This document shows, in pieces, positions 1 to 11,741 of a stretch of DNA of 64,000 nt. This stretch comes from Ephydatia muelleri. Its lineage: Eukaryota > Porifera > Demospongiae > Spongillida > Spongillidae. How positions within the stretch are numbered: the first letter of the stretch is position 1; every line of letters begins with the position of its first letter. Position numbers and translations under genes: made by a program. The notes beneath the pieces were generated by a model, which did not search any database, was not told the origin of the DNA, and saw only the letters and a program-made list of their open reading frames with translations. The stretch lies in NCBI GenBank assembly GCA_013339895.1, contig JABACO010000010.1, positions 2,826,788-2,890,787 on the forward strand, read 5' to 3'.

Positions 1-594
1 GTTCTATTCTCGTTCCCAGACCCATTATACAGGATGGATTACGAAAGCATACCAAGCGGGACGTGACTAGACTGCTGTAGCTACCGTAAGGACGCATAAT
101 GATTTTAAATGTGTGCTGTATTTACATGCATGGCTTATGCGGTTTGTCGACGTGTAGAGCCTGCATGCATGAACAGCTTAACATGGATGTTTTAGCTAGG
201 GGCATTTAATGAATGAACATGGCCGGTACAATAAGCTGCACATGCAACCGCGCCTTATCTGTGTACAAGTGTGGCCCGGAGAAGCACGGAGGTGCACTAC
301 TTAGGAAATGCTGGTCCGGGGGTGTGGTTTTGTAGCAGCACCATTTTGCCGCTTGTAAAATCCGGACTTGCAGTCGAGCAATATTGCAGTTGGACATCAG
401 TGCTACGTAATGATGATTATTTTTCTCTTAGGTCACATTTTGGTTCTATTATTTCAGCATGCTTGTCGAGTGGGTTGGCATTTTACGGCCGATATAGAGT
501 GTTATATACGTCGTGGCATGCAATGTATACACGAATGACAAGGCCTCTCTCTCGCTCCCCCTTCTTCTACCCATCCCATCCCCCTCCACTCCAG
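1..594. other. Left-edge non-coding stretch, probable intron or upstream flank
   Basis: No exon is recognisable here. The stretch ends in a pyrimidine-rich tract from about 541 to 592 followed by AG at 593-594, which is a good 3' splice site for the exon that starts at 595. The first bases contain the motif CTCGTTCCCAGACC, which recurs near 13261, 13433 and 37720 and resembles the end of a MITE family. A first exon matching the one at 14759-15031 was not found, so it may lie outside the window. Confidence 0.4.
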
Positions 595-1132
595 CTTCGT
601 GAAGACCTTGGTGATATAAGATTCACGCCCACATTCGTTTTTGCATTCTTTAATGACGACGGCACACAGTATGCGAAATTCGAAGGCGAGTCTGAGATTA
701 TGAGCGCAGTAGACAGTGGACGGATCGACGCCATAATAAAGGAGCTGATGAGTCGGCGAACCAAGCTAAAGATGGTGGATGGCATGGCGGAACTGGCGGC
801 CAAGATGATGGTCATGAAATTGGTTGGTGCCATGGCGGAAGATAGCTCGGAAAAGGAGGAACGTGGAAGAACGGTCTGCGAGCTGTGCAAGGGATCATTT
901 TCCAATCCGGTTACCTATCACATGAAGTCTGCCCACCCAGGATGCGGAAGGAGTTGCGGAGCATCCGGTTATAACGCCACAGGGGCCTACTCTAAGAGCG
1001 GTTGGTTGGGCGACTGTGGAGACGGAGGCCGTGGTATGAGCACGTGGTACTAACTTGATGTGCAAGGAGTGTCGTGCGAAGTATCTGGCAGGTGATAAAA
1101 GCACAAGAGGAGACAACTGTACAATGCAATAG
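595..1132 (+). pseudogene. Second exon of thioredoxin-like/HPGCG Cys-His-rich protein, copy 1
   Basis: The exon follows the splice acceptor at 593-594 and reads [19 protein letters not shown], then about 100 residues on, CELCKGSFSNPVTYHM and HPGCG. Copy 2 at 15883-16418 is clearly homologous along its whole length. The first part looks like the second half of a thioredoxin-like fold (the TPTFVF strand). The Cys/His-rich part recalls, from memory, the HPGCG module of the PHR ubiquitin ligases (MYCBP2/Highwire). Relative to copy 2 there is a 4-base gain near 1051-1057 just after TWY, which puts TAA in frame at 1051-1053; beyond it the other frame continues [11 protein letters not shown] to a stop at 1130-1132. 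This makes copy 1 look like a pseudogene, although an assembly error is possible. The function is unknown. Confidence 0.55.
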
Positions 1133-1459
1133 CATAAATAGCCCGGCAGTGTGCGTGGCATAACTGAATTAATGCCAGTTTAGGAACATGCTAAGTGTGA
1201 TACTCTCAGACAATTGGTGTGTTTGCTGTAAAAACTTGTTGACTTGTTGTGCTCGAGTAAAGCTCTATGAATAACTGTTTGAACGTTTATCGGATCAACG
1301 GCTTTATGGTATAAAGTGTAAGCTATGTTTAAAATGTTAGGTTAGTTTTGTAAATTTATTTAAATACACGGTTATTGTATATACGTAATAATTATTGTAC
1401 CCCATATAAAAATAAGCCGTTAGACGCGCAAGGGCGTATTATATTCACGGTTAATGTGG
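1133..1459. other. 3' flank of copy 1, no gene seen
   Basis: This stretch is AT-rich with no convincing coding potential. A short segment near 1251-1285 (CTCGAGTAAAG and following) resembles the 3' region of copy 2 near 16513, which suggests the duplication carried part of the 3' flank. Confidence 0.35.
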
Positions 1460-2081
1460 GTACTGTCACGAAAAATTTCATCCGGTCGCAAATTTTTATC
1501 CTAGGATAAATTTCGGCAAGGTACCAGACTGCACAAATTTATCCCCACCCTGCCATTTTATATCCCACCCCCCAAATAAACTTTGCGTTAACACATGCGC
1601 AATATGTAATAGCCACGTACATGTATGTGTAGTTGTAAAGCCCTTTTTTCTATCTTGTGAAGGCAACATGGACACTCACAGCTGGAAATGAAGACGATCT
1701 TGTGGACCACGTGCACCTGTACCTGAAAGACGCGGTGCGTACTGAAAGCAGTGCTCGGGGCCGCTGAAGCGACAGATTCGGCTGCAATCGAAGAGATTCA
1801 AGCTGCGAAATGCATGGAGAGCAGGTATTACAGAACGTGAGAACTGACGCGCCGTGTTAGTCACTATGTGTTGTATGGCCAGCTGTACTACAGATGCGAC
1901 GTTAGTGGCTAGCTACCTTATTTGTGCATTCCATTCATTACGACCGGTGTCACAGGGAACTCGGTCCCCCACTAATTTTCGGTCCGGAGGACCCAATTCC
2001 CTAGGGAACTCGGTCCCCCTCGGACCGAAGTTCCTAGGGAACTGGGTCCTCCGCGAAAACTGTACATCTAGGGATTAGGGT

Positions 2082-2083
<2 letters not shown>

Positions 2084-2123
<40 letters not shown>
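2084..2123. repeat. Poly(G) run, 40 bases
   Basis: An uninterrupted run of G lies just inside the left terminal repeat of element A. It is one of several long G runs in the window that sit near transposon ends. The true length may differ because such runs are hard to sequence. Confidence 0.9.
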
Positions 2124-2125
<2 letters not shown>

Positions 2126-2928
2126 CGAGTTCCCTGAATATTGTTCGAGTCTCTCTGCACGCAAAGATGTATGGGTATCTAATAAATTGACTGTCACTGA
2201 TCATGTTTCATTTAATGATACGTACAGTGTGATAATGCATTGCTTTATACAGTTTTATGTGTGTACATTTGTCTAGTTTTGTGTCACTTGAAATGAGCTG
2301 TAATATGTTCTAAATAATGTACAGCGGCTTCCTCGTAGTTCATGGCAGTGTTGTCCTTGCAGAATAATTAGCTGAGAAATTTTTCCCTCCAATTATGCAG
2401 AATGCAAGCTTTTCTTTCTAGCTTACTTCAGGATAAAGCACATCCCACGCCAGTGATATAGCACGCAGTCCGTCAGCACCTTCATCAATTGCGATGCCAT
2501 ATAAGAAGTGCTTGACTGCCTCTACCTGTTATTTTGTTTTAAAATATTATTCCATAACCGGGAGAATGACAAGCAACTTGCCACATCCATGCTTTTCATT
2601 GGCCATAAGTGGAGTGAATGTTTCAATGCTTCATAGCTCGACGATGTTGATTTGAGGTACTTGTGTGTGGCCGAGTATTCTTTTGCAATGTACTTTGCAC
2701 TTGCTTTCGCAATGTATATTGATGCAAAAAAAGAATGGTGTTCTTTTGTGCATATTTTTCTTAGATGAGTCTGAAGTTAAAGTTCAATGTTTGACGCATG
2801 CACCCATGCAATTGTTAGAATTTCAAACCTCGCTGTTGTGACATAAATTGACTAGTTGCTTCAAAGACAGTTTCTTACGCTGCAGATAAGGTAAGTATAC
2901 ATTAACAGACATGAATAGTTATGCTCTC

Positions 2929-3290
2929 TTACATGTCAACAAAAAATGGCAGTGGTTTCTTCCACAACCTTAAATTCATCGCACCCCTTTCATAGAAACA
3001 CTTTGCTGGTAGAGGGTCAATGGGGCTAACATCATCTAGCATTGGATGTTTAAAACTTGGTAGAAAATGTTGATAGTTAAGAGAATGACCTGCCAAGAGT
3101 ATTAAGGTACATAACATTGTAATGAAAATATTTGCCCACTATCAGCAGTTTGGAGGTCTGATGAATCATTGTGTTGGGCTGACATGATCTGTTATTAGAG
3201 CAAATTAGAGCACCACTTCCACTGCCTTTTGGTAAATACCCTCTGCAAGGCATCTTGGACATCTTGTGGTACAAAATCTTTACACAATAT
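2929..3290 (-). other. Unrecognised coding-like stretches inside element A
   Basis: Minus-strand frames here give protein-like text (for example DFVPQDVQDALQRVF near 3280 and LPAKCFYERGAMNLRLWKK near 2960-3020), separated by short AT-rich gaps that could be introns. They lie downstream of the OTU piece on the same strand and could be later exons of the same transposon gene. No family is recognised. Confidence 0.3.
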
Positions 3291-4519
3291 CCTCATCTCC
3301 TCATAGTTGATTTTCGAACTATATGAAGATAAAAGTCTCACAGATCAAATGTTAACACTTGAAACGCACATACCTGGGATGGATCAATCTCATTGCCAGC
3401 CATGACCGAAGCCAAGTGCTTGATGTCTATCCTAATCAATTACAGTTCATTAATTAATTCAATGCTTACTGAAAATGTTAGTGGAAGCTTTTTCACAATG
3501 CAGTCTGCAAACTGCAAGTGTAGACAAGGAATGAAAAATTATACCATCACTTTCTTTAACTTAATATTTTTTTTTTACCTTGCATAGTAATATTCCAGTC
3601 TACAGCATTAGTCTGCCTTATAGTACAGGCCTAAAGCATGAGTATACCATTGAAGTTTAGAAACAGGTATCCAGCATAATAACATACATTGCACTCTTTA
3701 ATGGTCCATGAAGAGATATCAATAGGTAATGAATACTGATTGTAGTATTAATGGGTCAGGAAATTGCTAAATAATGATAAATGGTCAATTAATGAGTACA
3801 AAATAAGCAAGAGAACACCTAATGACATGTAATGCGAATTTCATTGTAAAAAGAATCATATACAGAGACTGATCTGTCATGTCAATCACCTGGGTGGGAT
3901 GGGGGGGGGGGGGGTAGATGGGAGGGGGGGAGGAATAACAACTTTGCTCCATAAATTTACCATTTCTATTTATTACCGCAAGAAACCAGTGTTGAGGAAT
4001 ATTGCATGGCATTATTATGTACTTGAAATCCTTTTTCCTAACAATTGAAATGCAAGATAAAATTTAACCCTGTAGTTCTTTCACTCAATACTTTGAACAC
4101 TGACTTTTTCACTGTGTAGCTATTTGTAGCAACCATGTTGAAAACAAATGAATTCATACACTTCACTTCCTTACCATCAAAAATACAAAATCATAAAAGC
4201 TTATGTAATGAAACTAGAAACATACTTCTGAATGTTCCTCTTCAAGCAAATGCAGATTATTATCTGTATTGAAGTGCACTGAAATTATCTGTATAATTTA
4301 TTCACAATTACACTTACATTATCACCTATGCAAGCTCCTTTTATTAGATAAATTCATGTGCTGTAATCCAAAATGATCCCTTGTGACCTGTCATTAAAAT
4401 GGCTACAGAAGATGAAAGAATTCTAGGTAAGCCATATGCATTGGCCTAGAAATGACATCATGAGACCACATAGTGATGTGTAGAGTATACCATTGATCAT
4501 CCACATAAATACATTACTT

Positions 4520-4966
4520 ACCCTTGTGAGATGTGTTATCAACCATGCTTTTCAAACAGGGTCTCTTCATCATGCCCAGTGCATCATTAAGAGATAGGCT
4601 ATAATAATGATGAGCCATTTCACTGCCAATAATGAGTATTGGAGAATCAGTAGCATCAGGCCTGTCATTAGGGTACAGCCAAACCATTGAATCATCTGCA
4701 TTGCTACTGTCAGTAACGATGCAAATTGTGACATTGATCATGGACGCAATCATTTGCACTTCTAGATGTGTTCCCCAAGTTCCAGTCTTTGACATGTCAG
4801 TTAGGTAGGATTCCCAGGATGTAGCAGTGACAAAATTAAACAAATGAGTTCCATCAGCTGAAGGGAATAAAACAGCATGGGAAACAATTGAACATACTGA
4901 GTAAGGATTATCTCTCATGAAATTCGGTGCGATCTCTGCCCTGATGCCCACCACTCGACGACGCAT
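4520..4966 (-). CDS. OTU-like cysteine protease, C-terminal half, in element A
   Basis: The open frame of about 149 codons reads GTWGTHLEVQMIASMINVTI followed by an acidic/aspartate-rich stretch and ends around SEMAHHYYSL. This matches the second half of OTU proteases: a W-G-x-x-x-E/L stretch, a hydrophobic strand, and a terminal His-Tyr pair that supplies the catalytic histidine. The catalytic Asp/Cys half is not visible in this frame upstream. A splice-donor-like GTAAGTAATG follows at the 3' end. OTU proteases cleave ubiquitin chains. In transposons, including Ginger elements, OTU domains occur as accessory modules of unproven role. The parallel copy in element D (61057-61647) shows the other half of the fold. 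Confidence 0.6.
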
Positions 4967-5495
4967 GACACTCAGTAAAAGCCCGTCTTCTGTCTATGTC
5001 TCCGGTCCGAAAAGGACAATCCGTTTACTTTCTTGTTTTATGTAATACATTGTACTTGTACTCCGTCAACCTGGAAGTCTTTAGAACGCTTCCGAATAAT
5101 ACGTCTAACGTCATCCGTAGCCCCCAAGGGGTAGCTGCCTTCTGCAAGGTAGACTTTGACCTGCGACAGGGTTTCATCACAAACACTTTGCCGACAACTC
5201 TCCATTTCACACGGCTGTCAAATCGAGCTAGTTTCTGATGCACGTGGACGAGCGTATAATAAATTCGGACAGGAATTTCGGTCCGGGGGGGACTCAATTC
5301 CCTAGGGAAGTAGGGAAGTGGGTCCTCCGGACCGAAAATTCGGGGGGACCGAGTTCCCTGTGACACCGGCAGCAATGATTGGAAGCTCAAATGATGATTT
5401 CATTTCCACGGCAGCACTTCACATGAAGAGACGACATGTAATAGCCTCTTCATTACATGTATTGCTATCGCAGAGGGCAGGAGTCACACTTAATA

Positions 5496-5610
5496 TGATA
5501 AAATGTAATGGATGTTCTGAATGGTATCATGACTCATGAGGATGCATACCGCAAAAAACGTTACATGGAAGTCAAAAGACATGTTTAGTATTGCAGAAAT
5601 TGCAATGCAG
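5496..5610 (+). pseudogene. PHD-finger relic in element C
   Basis: The plus strand reads MIKCNGCSEWYHDS, the zinc-binding middle of a PHD finger (C-x2-C then W-Y-H). A YCRNCN-like second Cys pair follows in another frame about 70 bases on. The finger is therefore broken. It lies between the nested element A and the right end of C, so it belongs to C. PHD fingers read histone tails and are reported as accessory modules in Ginger-type transposons. Confidence 0.45.
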
Positions 5611-6552
5611 CATAACATTTCTGGAAATTGAACAATCATGAAGCCTGCGTTTTGAGAAGTGCAGCTGAAATCACAGTCATAACACCTTAATTAGTGCTTT
5701 TGCACATCATCAGTTTTAGTTAATATCCATGCACTAAATTGATTGTCGTTTCATTTTATTATTCAGTGTGCTCACACCTTTTATTTGCTCATTATCAGCT
5801 GTAGTTTGATAGTCCATTCTTTTGGGGGCTGCATTATAAATGTACACATTATGCACCAAAAAACGCTGAAGAGGGGGAGGGGCTCTGAAACATTCATTCC
5901 TAAGAAACATGTTTCATCATTCCTGCAAGTGTATATTTTGCTGCGCAACCTAGGACAATTATTGGCATGGTAGGGTGAAATTGGCAGCCAACAATAGTTA
6001 GGACAATTTATGCCAGGGTGGGATAGTGATTGGCAGCCAATATTTATCCTAGGATACTGAGATTTTTGCTGCGCAAATCTATCCCATGGAATAATTTTTT
6101 GCAGCAAAATAATCCTAGGATAAATTTTGGGTAGGATAATTTTTGCCGTGACAGTACGGTACAGTTTCAATGTGTATACTGACGAATTCTGTCCAATCAG
6201 TATTTAAAACGAAAACAGTAATACAGTTTATATATAGGGGAAGTAGTTTTTTTTTAATGGTCACGTGCAATCATTACGGAAGATTGCCTTGCATCTAATC
6301 GAAGTTCTCGCGAACGGAAGTTTCCTGAGGTGTTCTGAACTGCATAACAGTCAGTGGGCGTCCCATTCTACGCATTGTGGAAGGTTTCGGAGTTGCTGTA
6401 ATTAAATCGATGATCCTGTGAAAAGTATGAAATTATACGAATCCTTGTAAACGCATACAGAAACATATATGGAGTTCCATCAGGGTCAACTCGAAAAATA
6501 TTGCCAGCTGTGTGGATGGGCAGTATTGCATCATTCTGGTTAATAGCCAAGG

Positions 6553-6711
6553 TTGCATCATTACTCCAAGTTTGCAGCTGAACTAATTTTGAGCTTCGGA
6601 CTAGAGGCTTTCAAGGACAATGTTCAGATCCACCCACCAATGGCTTGTAAGCGATGCAACGATGCTATGAAACACAAGCTACGTGCTATTAGCGAAGCAC
6701 GCCATTTCAAG
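6553..6711 (+). CDS. Unrecognised exon-like frame with HPPMACKRC motif
   Basis: The frame reads GLEAFKDNVQIHPPMACKRC and ends EARHFK just before a GTATAC donor-like site at 6712. The V/I-HPP-x-x-C-x-x-C pattern recalls Cys pairs at the start of several transposon-encoded proteins in invertebrates, but I cannot name a family. The frame stays open beyond the possible donor to 7059, with cysteine-rich but less convincing text. It lies just right of element C and left of the 39-base minisatellite. Confidence 0.3.
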
Positions 6712-7070
6712 GTATACCATTACACTGCATTCCTGTATTTAGTTCGGCCAGATATCAATTGCAAATGCAACAAACTGAAATTGCTTTTAGAACACTGTTG
6801 CACCGTACGATGCAAACGTAATAAAAGAGGCTCAACTGTCAACTGTCCAATACATTTCTGCACTGGACAAGGTGAAATATTTCATCCGCCATCGCAATTT
6901 TCACAGGCCAGTGCAGTTACCTCGTCAAGCTATTGTATGTGCGAACTGTCTGGCACGAAGGGTTATAATACAGAATGGAAAATGGAATGTCCATGCCGCG
7001 ATTTATATTGCCATACTGGAATGTCGAATGTGAGAAGCCAGCTCCTAGTATATACATGAGCCCCCCGCAG

Positions 7071-7400
7071 GATATCAGGGCAGGGTTGTACTGTGGCTCC
7101 TGCAATGGAGATATCAGGGCAGGGTTGTACTGTGGCTCCTGCAATGGAGATATCAGGGCAGGGTTGTACTGTGGCTCCTGCAATGGAGATATCAGGACAG
7201 GGTTGTACTGTGGCTCCTGCAATGGAGATATCAGGGCAGGGTTGTACTGTGGCTCCTGCAATGGAGATATCAGGACAGGGTTGTACTGTGGCTCCTGCAA
7301 TGGAGATATCAGGGCAGGGTTGTACTGTAGCTCCTGCAATGGAGATATCAGGCAGGGTTGTACTGTGGCTCCTGCAATGGAGATATCAGGGCAGGGTTGT
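7071..7400. repeat. 39-base minisatellite, about 8.5 copies
   Basis: The unit begins GATATCAGGGCAGGGTTGTA and continues CTGTGGCTCCTGCAATGGA. Copies differ at only a few bases and one copy is a base short. Since 39 is a multiple of three, several frames stay open across the block (GLYCGSCNGDIRA on plus, ISPLQEPQYNPAL on minus), but the 38-base copy breaks any constant frame. This argues for an expanded non-coding repeat rather than a protein repeat. Confidence 0.9.
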
Positions 7401-8500
7401 GCAGTAGTCACAACTGCCGCATTACATCGGACTGAAGTGCAGTGCCATTGCCAGACGAACAACTAGCTGCTACGCCCCCACAGTCAATGGTTGCTTCCAG
7501 AGCAGCACTGCAAGATTCACCAATGTCAGTTTTCCAACGACCAGCCCAGAACCTGACATCATCAAAGTTCTAACTGAGAGAAGAATATTTTAATAATTAC
7601 ATCATTCATATATTGTGCATTGCTATAATTTAAGAAGTTATGACCTGCATTGATGTGTCTGCCTTCTTCTCGAATAGCTCCATAGCCTCAGCAATTATGA
7701 AAAAAAAAAATCACCTTAAGAAAACACGGATTCCACATCAAGTTCCTTCAGAGCAAGGTTTAGCCATAAAAGCTGACCTAACAATACCATGGAATAAAAT
7801 TAGGATGACTCGAAGGTTGTCTTTAATGAATAATCCTACATGTGCAGATTTTAATGTACCCTTGTGCTCCAATACTGATATAGATGGCTGAAGGTTCAGG
7901 TATGTTGCTTGCCAGTGAAAGGCAACCAGTCCTTAACACTCTTGAACAGCTGTATGATCTTAGCTTGTCCCGCTCGATAGCTACATTACAGAAGACAGAC
8001 GCATGTCTCGAGGTAGTACCTTGACTAATTCGGTTATGCAAAATCTGAAGTTTTTGAACCAAAACGGAGGACAGTACCGTACGTTGGATAGGAAGAGCTG
8101 GCTGTTTTAGGGATATTTGTACTCGCTCTAATATACCTTTAAGAGCAAACAGTATATGTATACGCGTCCTAGAAACCAGTGACTGTTTACGCATGAAAAG
8201 GAAAGCATGCATGGATTTGAATTACTCAGTCATTCGACTTTGCTTCCAACATGTGTGAGATCATCAGCCAATCATTTATAAGAGTAGCATGAGTGTATAT
8301 ATTAGCCATATAGCGGGTGCTCTCTGCGCCACGGTATACTGGTTGATATATAGGTTCACAGGGTCTTGCCTCTCTTGCATGAGATGGCCATGGTTGGGGA
8401 CTGAAATACTGTGAGTTAACAGCCGTTGCTATCATTTGTAAAGAAATAGTGAACATTCCAAAGGTACTTGGATGCGGCTATTTTATTGCTATGTAGGCAC
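7401..8500. other. Gap between repeat and element B, no gene supported
   Basis: Only short frames with no recognisable motif occur. A few splice-site-like dinucleotides are present, but no chain of exons could be drawn. Confidence 0.4.
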
Positions 8501-8945
8501 TGTCACTGGAATTTTGGTCCTGAAATGTTTGGTCCCGGACGGAAATTTTCGCTGAAAATTTTGGTCCGCCCGGACCGATAATTTCGAAAAATACGGTCCG
8601 CCCTGAAATTTTAGGTCCGGACGTTGTTTTCTAAGTCTATAATGAAGTTCACCACCATCTCCTTCGTAATCGCTGTAGTACATACATGTCATTCTCTTGA
8701 CTTCATCGACGGGATTGAGTGGTAGGTGAATATAAATGTATAATCACTGATGTTCTCGTATCGATGTATTTTAATAGGACCTATGCATATGTACTCTGAT
8801 GGTAGACCAACCAAAACCTTTTGGCGTTTTCTATCAAGGCCACACAGTAGCAATTGGCCCTGATGTGTCTGCTTAATTGTAGTAGTTCAGTTGTGCAACT
8901 CATTGTATATAAATACTCAGGTAAAGTTCATTAACACACCAAGAT

Positions 8946-9660
8946 TTATGTACAGAGTGAACAATTCCATTCTTCTGCACTTGATGGAAGAGAGTGGAGG
9001 CCAACACACTTGATGTGAAACCACTGTTTGCAAAGACCACACTGCACCATATCCCCATAGGTGTCAGGCATCTGACAGCTACAAAACACATCTATATTCA
9101 TGATGAGGGTATGACGGGCTCTTTTCACTTTCTTGGTAGGAAAAGGAGTGAAGTTTCTTGTAGTGTAGCACTTTAAGAGGTGGTCTCGCATAGTAGCCTG
9201 GTCAAACTCGATTTCTTCTAGGCAGTGACCCAGGGCAGCATGCAATGCAAATGCTATTGCAAAAACCCCACAATCATCACTGCCACGCTGCTTTTGGACG
9301 GTAGCAACATTCACAGCTAAGAATGAATTCCCCGCACTCTCACATATTGATGTTCTGTACACCTGGCATAACTGATGGGTTAGGGTTGAAGAGATATGAC
9401 TTCCAACCTTACGGCAGTCAAAAAGAGTGACTGTACCGCCAAGTCGTGCTGACGTTACCCAATGGGAATCCGACACTCTGAATCTGAATAGCATCCATCT
9501 TGGCTGGAAGATATCCATTGTTCTGAGCTAGAAGAGTGCTCTGCCATCCATCAATGGTGGGGAACTGCATTCTGAGAAGCTCTTGTGCATAGAACATATA
9601 TGGTCATCAGTCAGCCATTCACCACCCACTACTTTTTTTCATTTTGCGTGTGAAAGGGCA
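8946..9660 (-). pseudogene. ULP1-like (C48) protease plus PHD finger, in element B
   Basis: The open part (9518-8946) reads HWVTSARLGG, LFDC and then QKQRGSDDCGVFAIAFA, which gives the His, Asp, Gln and Cys signature of ULP1/SENP-type cysteine proteases in the right order and spacing. It is followed by a C-terminal PHD finger (CSCQMPDTYGDMVQCGLC, then WFHIKC and WNCSLC). Between 9660 and 9518 the typical N-terminal part (WLTDDHI and a DGWQS segment) is present but not in one frame, so the gene is broken. ULP1 proteases cut SUMO-like proteins; the role in transposons is unproven. The fusion to a PHD finger is a typical transposon arrangement. Confidence 0.7.
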
Positions 9661-10102
9661 CTAATAAATGGTAAATCATCAGTTTACACACATAATGCAG
9701 AGTGCAATCCAAATCAAAATGAGCAGTTTGTACTATATAGGTAGTACATTCCTCTGCTATACACAAAGTAATTTACCTTACGAATGGTATCTCGTTTAAC
9801 AGAAACTGAATAATCCTCCAGTACAGTGCAACCACTGTCAATGCCACCGACTTCAACACAGTCATTTTGATGGGCACGATTACAGGGTGATGAATGGTCT
9901 ATTGAAAATATACCAAGTCTTATATTCTAAGAAAGTGAAAAAGGATATACAAGACAAACCTTTAGATTGGCCTCCTTTGTGACAATCTGAATCATCTTCA
10001 GAAGAATGAGGGCTTGCCAGAGTACCAGAAGGAGTAACCTTTAAACAATGCATATTTCATGGTGGCTGAAGTTGCATACACCCATGTATTTGTAAACATA
10101 CA

Positions 10103-10630
10103 TCAGCTGCAGACTGACAAGTATCTCTTAATTGTATGATATTTACACACTAAAATTTTACTTACACAATCTCCTTGTGAAGAACTTTGATCTTCATCTT
10201 CATCTTCCATACAACATGCATCACTTGACATGTACATTTTTAAGTGGCTGCCAGTAGCACGAGTAGTCTTGCCTTCTTCATTGCGTATCTCATATACACC
10301 ATTTTGCAGCACATTTATGATTGTGTATGGCCCAAGAAATCTTTCTGTAAGTTTTCCGCCCTTGACCTTTTTACGGGAGAAGTTTCTCAGCAATACTAAC
10401 TGGTTACACTGAAATTGGCCCGGTTTGCAGTGCTTTTTATCATATACTTCTTTCTGCCTCAACTGTGCAGCGATAATGTTGCCTTTGGCCTCTTCCAATA
10501 TGCGTGCATGTTCTGAAAATACAGCAGGATAGGGATGTTCTTCAAGTTCCCAATATGTCTTGCAGAGATCTTCAGAACATTGCCGCTCAAGCTCCACATC
10601 AATTGGAAGGGTTGCTCGGCGACCAAACAT
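10103..10630 (-). mobile_element. Integrase C-terminal region with GPY/F motif, fossil piece in element B
   Basis: The minus-strand frame begins MFGRRATLPIDVELE and contains ERFLGPYTIINVL, the GPY/F module that ends integrases of Ty3/gypsy retroelements and of Ginger1 DNA transposons. An acidic tail (DEDEDQSSSQGD) follows, then a donor-like site. It is a fossil fragment separated from, and on the opposite strand to, the catalytic core at 11742-12590. Confidence 0.65.
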
Positions 10631-10788
10631 ACTGGCATGTCACATTGATTCCACTTCTGGTCACATGGGTAAGACCAGGACACTGTACAGGATCAAGGAA
10701 CGATTCATGTTGGCATGGTTAAAGACGTTGTTAGCTTGGTGAGCTCCTTATTTAACTGCATGGTACTCCGTTATTTTTTTATATCACA

Positions 10789-11708
10789 CACTGCAAATAA
10801 GTTGGTTGCAACGGTTAACCAAAATTTGGTTTACCCTTTGGACTACACAGTGTAAACCAAACTAGGTTTATACGTTAAACCAAATGAATTTGGTTAAATG
10901 TTTAAACCATAATTTCTGGTTTAAAGATTAAACCAAAGATTTTAAAAAGAAAAAAAGAAAATAAAAAATTTGGCCACTAACGTGATTTGTTACGCTAACG
11001 CTATTTTCTTACGACTTCACCGTCTTGACCATCTGGCTATCTTACAACCCTGTTAAAACGTTTTTCTCGAATGCTCGTTAGAGCAAAACCCGGCATTTAC
11101 ACTCTTTATGGAACGTACGGCGGTACAGATGTGTGGTGATTGAGTTACACAATATACAAAGCTTTGGTGCCAAAATATTCCACCAACTTTCTCGTTAGAG
11201 AATGTTTTTCTTTACTTGTATATAATAATACCCCTTGTGACGCGATTATAACCGATCGCGAAGTCTTCCAACCGCCTCTGCACTTCAAGCTGCGCTCGCT
11301 CTCCCCTGATAGCGGTACGACCAGACACGCCTCATATATACGTAGCTATCAGGAATTCCTCACCCAGAACTTAAACTGCGGAGTGACCTTCCCGCCCCTC
11401 CACCTGCCCCCCCCCCCCCTCACTCACCGTGTACATTGTTACTACTTATGCATAAGAACATGATATATTTTACATTTGAAATCAGCGACTATGAATTCAA
11501 AATTGGTATTCTCAATGATAAATACTATTTTTAAACGATTGGTTTAAAGCGTAAACCAAGTCAAATTTAAACCAAATTGCCAAACCAAAACAAAAAAAAC
11601 CCCCACAAAATTGGTTTGACATTTTGGTTTAACCGTGAAACCAGTTAAAATTTAAACCACTGGTTGAATTTTTCTTGGTTTACCATTGCAACCAACTTAT
11701 TTGCAGTG
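10789..11708. mobile_element. Short TIR element inserted in element B
   Basis: The left end CACTGCAAATAAGTTGGTTG is mirrored at the right end (CAACCAACTTATTTGCAGTG finishing at 11708). The outermost repeat is about 23 bp and near-perfect. The subterminal zones (10810-10940 and 11540-11690) are packed with GGTTTA/TAAACC motifs facing both ways. CA occurs on both outer sides and could be a 2-bp duplication, which is too short to be informative. There is no transposase, so this is a non-autonomous element of unknown superfamily. Confidence 0.6.
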
Positions 11709-11741
11709 CAAATTCAATCCTGGTTCTGTTATATTTCTGCA

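Larger units (their letters stand above)
1948..5365. mobile_element. TGTCAC-ended DNA transposon A carrying an OTU-like protease piece, nested in C
   Basis: The left end is TGTCACAGGGAACTCGGTCC at 1948; the right end is the inverted copy finishing at 5365. CCGG flanks both sides (1944-1947 and 5366-5369) as the target duplication. The terminal inverted repeats are at least 50 bp with a few mismatches and include AATTTTCGGTCCGGAGGACC on both arms. A 40-base G run lies inside the left end. On the minus strand the element carries the second half of an OTU-like protease (4520-4966) and unrecognised coding-like stretches near 2929-3290. It sits wholly inside element C, so it inserted later than C. 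Confidence 0.75.
1464..6153. mobile_element. TGTCAC-ended DNA transposon C (Ginger-like), host of nested element A
   Basis: The left end begins TGTCACGAAAAATTTCATCC at 1464. The right end is its inverted counterpart (TTTTTGCCGTGACA) finishing at 6153. GTAC stands on both sides (1460-1463 and 6154-6157) as a 4-bp target duplication. Without the nested element A, about 1.27 kb of its own sequence remains, so it is internally deleted. The ends carry several CCTAGGA palindromic motifs (around 1500, 5950, 6050 and 6115). Remnants include an integrase N-terminal-like patch near 1630-1920 and a PHD-like patch at 5496-5610, both on the plus strand. TGT ends, a 4-bp duplication and these accessory domains fit the Ginger group of DNA transposons as I remember it. 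The element is broken. Confidence 0.7.

Noticed and set aside
7071-7400. Direct repeats resembling a CRISPR array
   Set aside because: Units are contiguous with no spacers, and the genome is animal.
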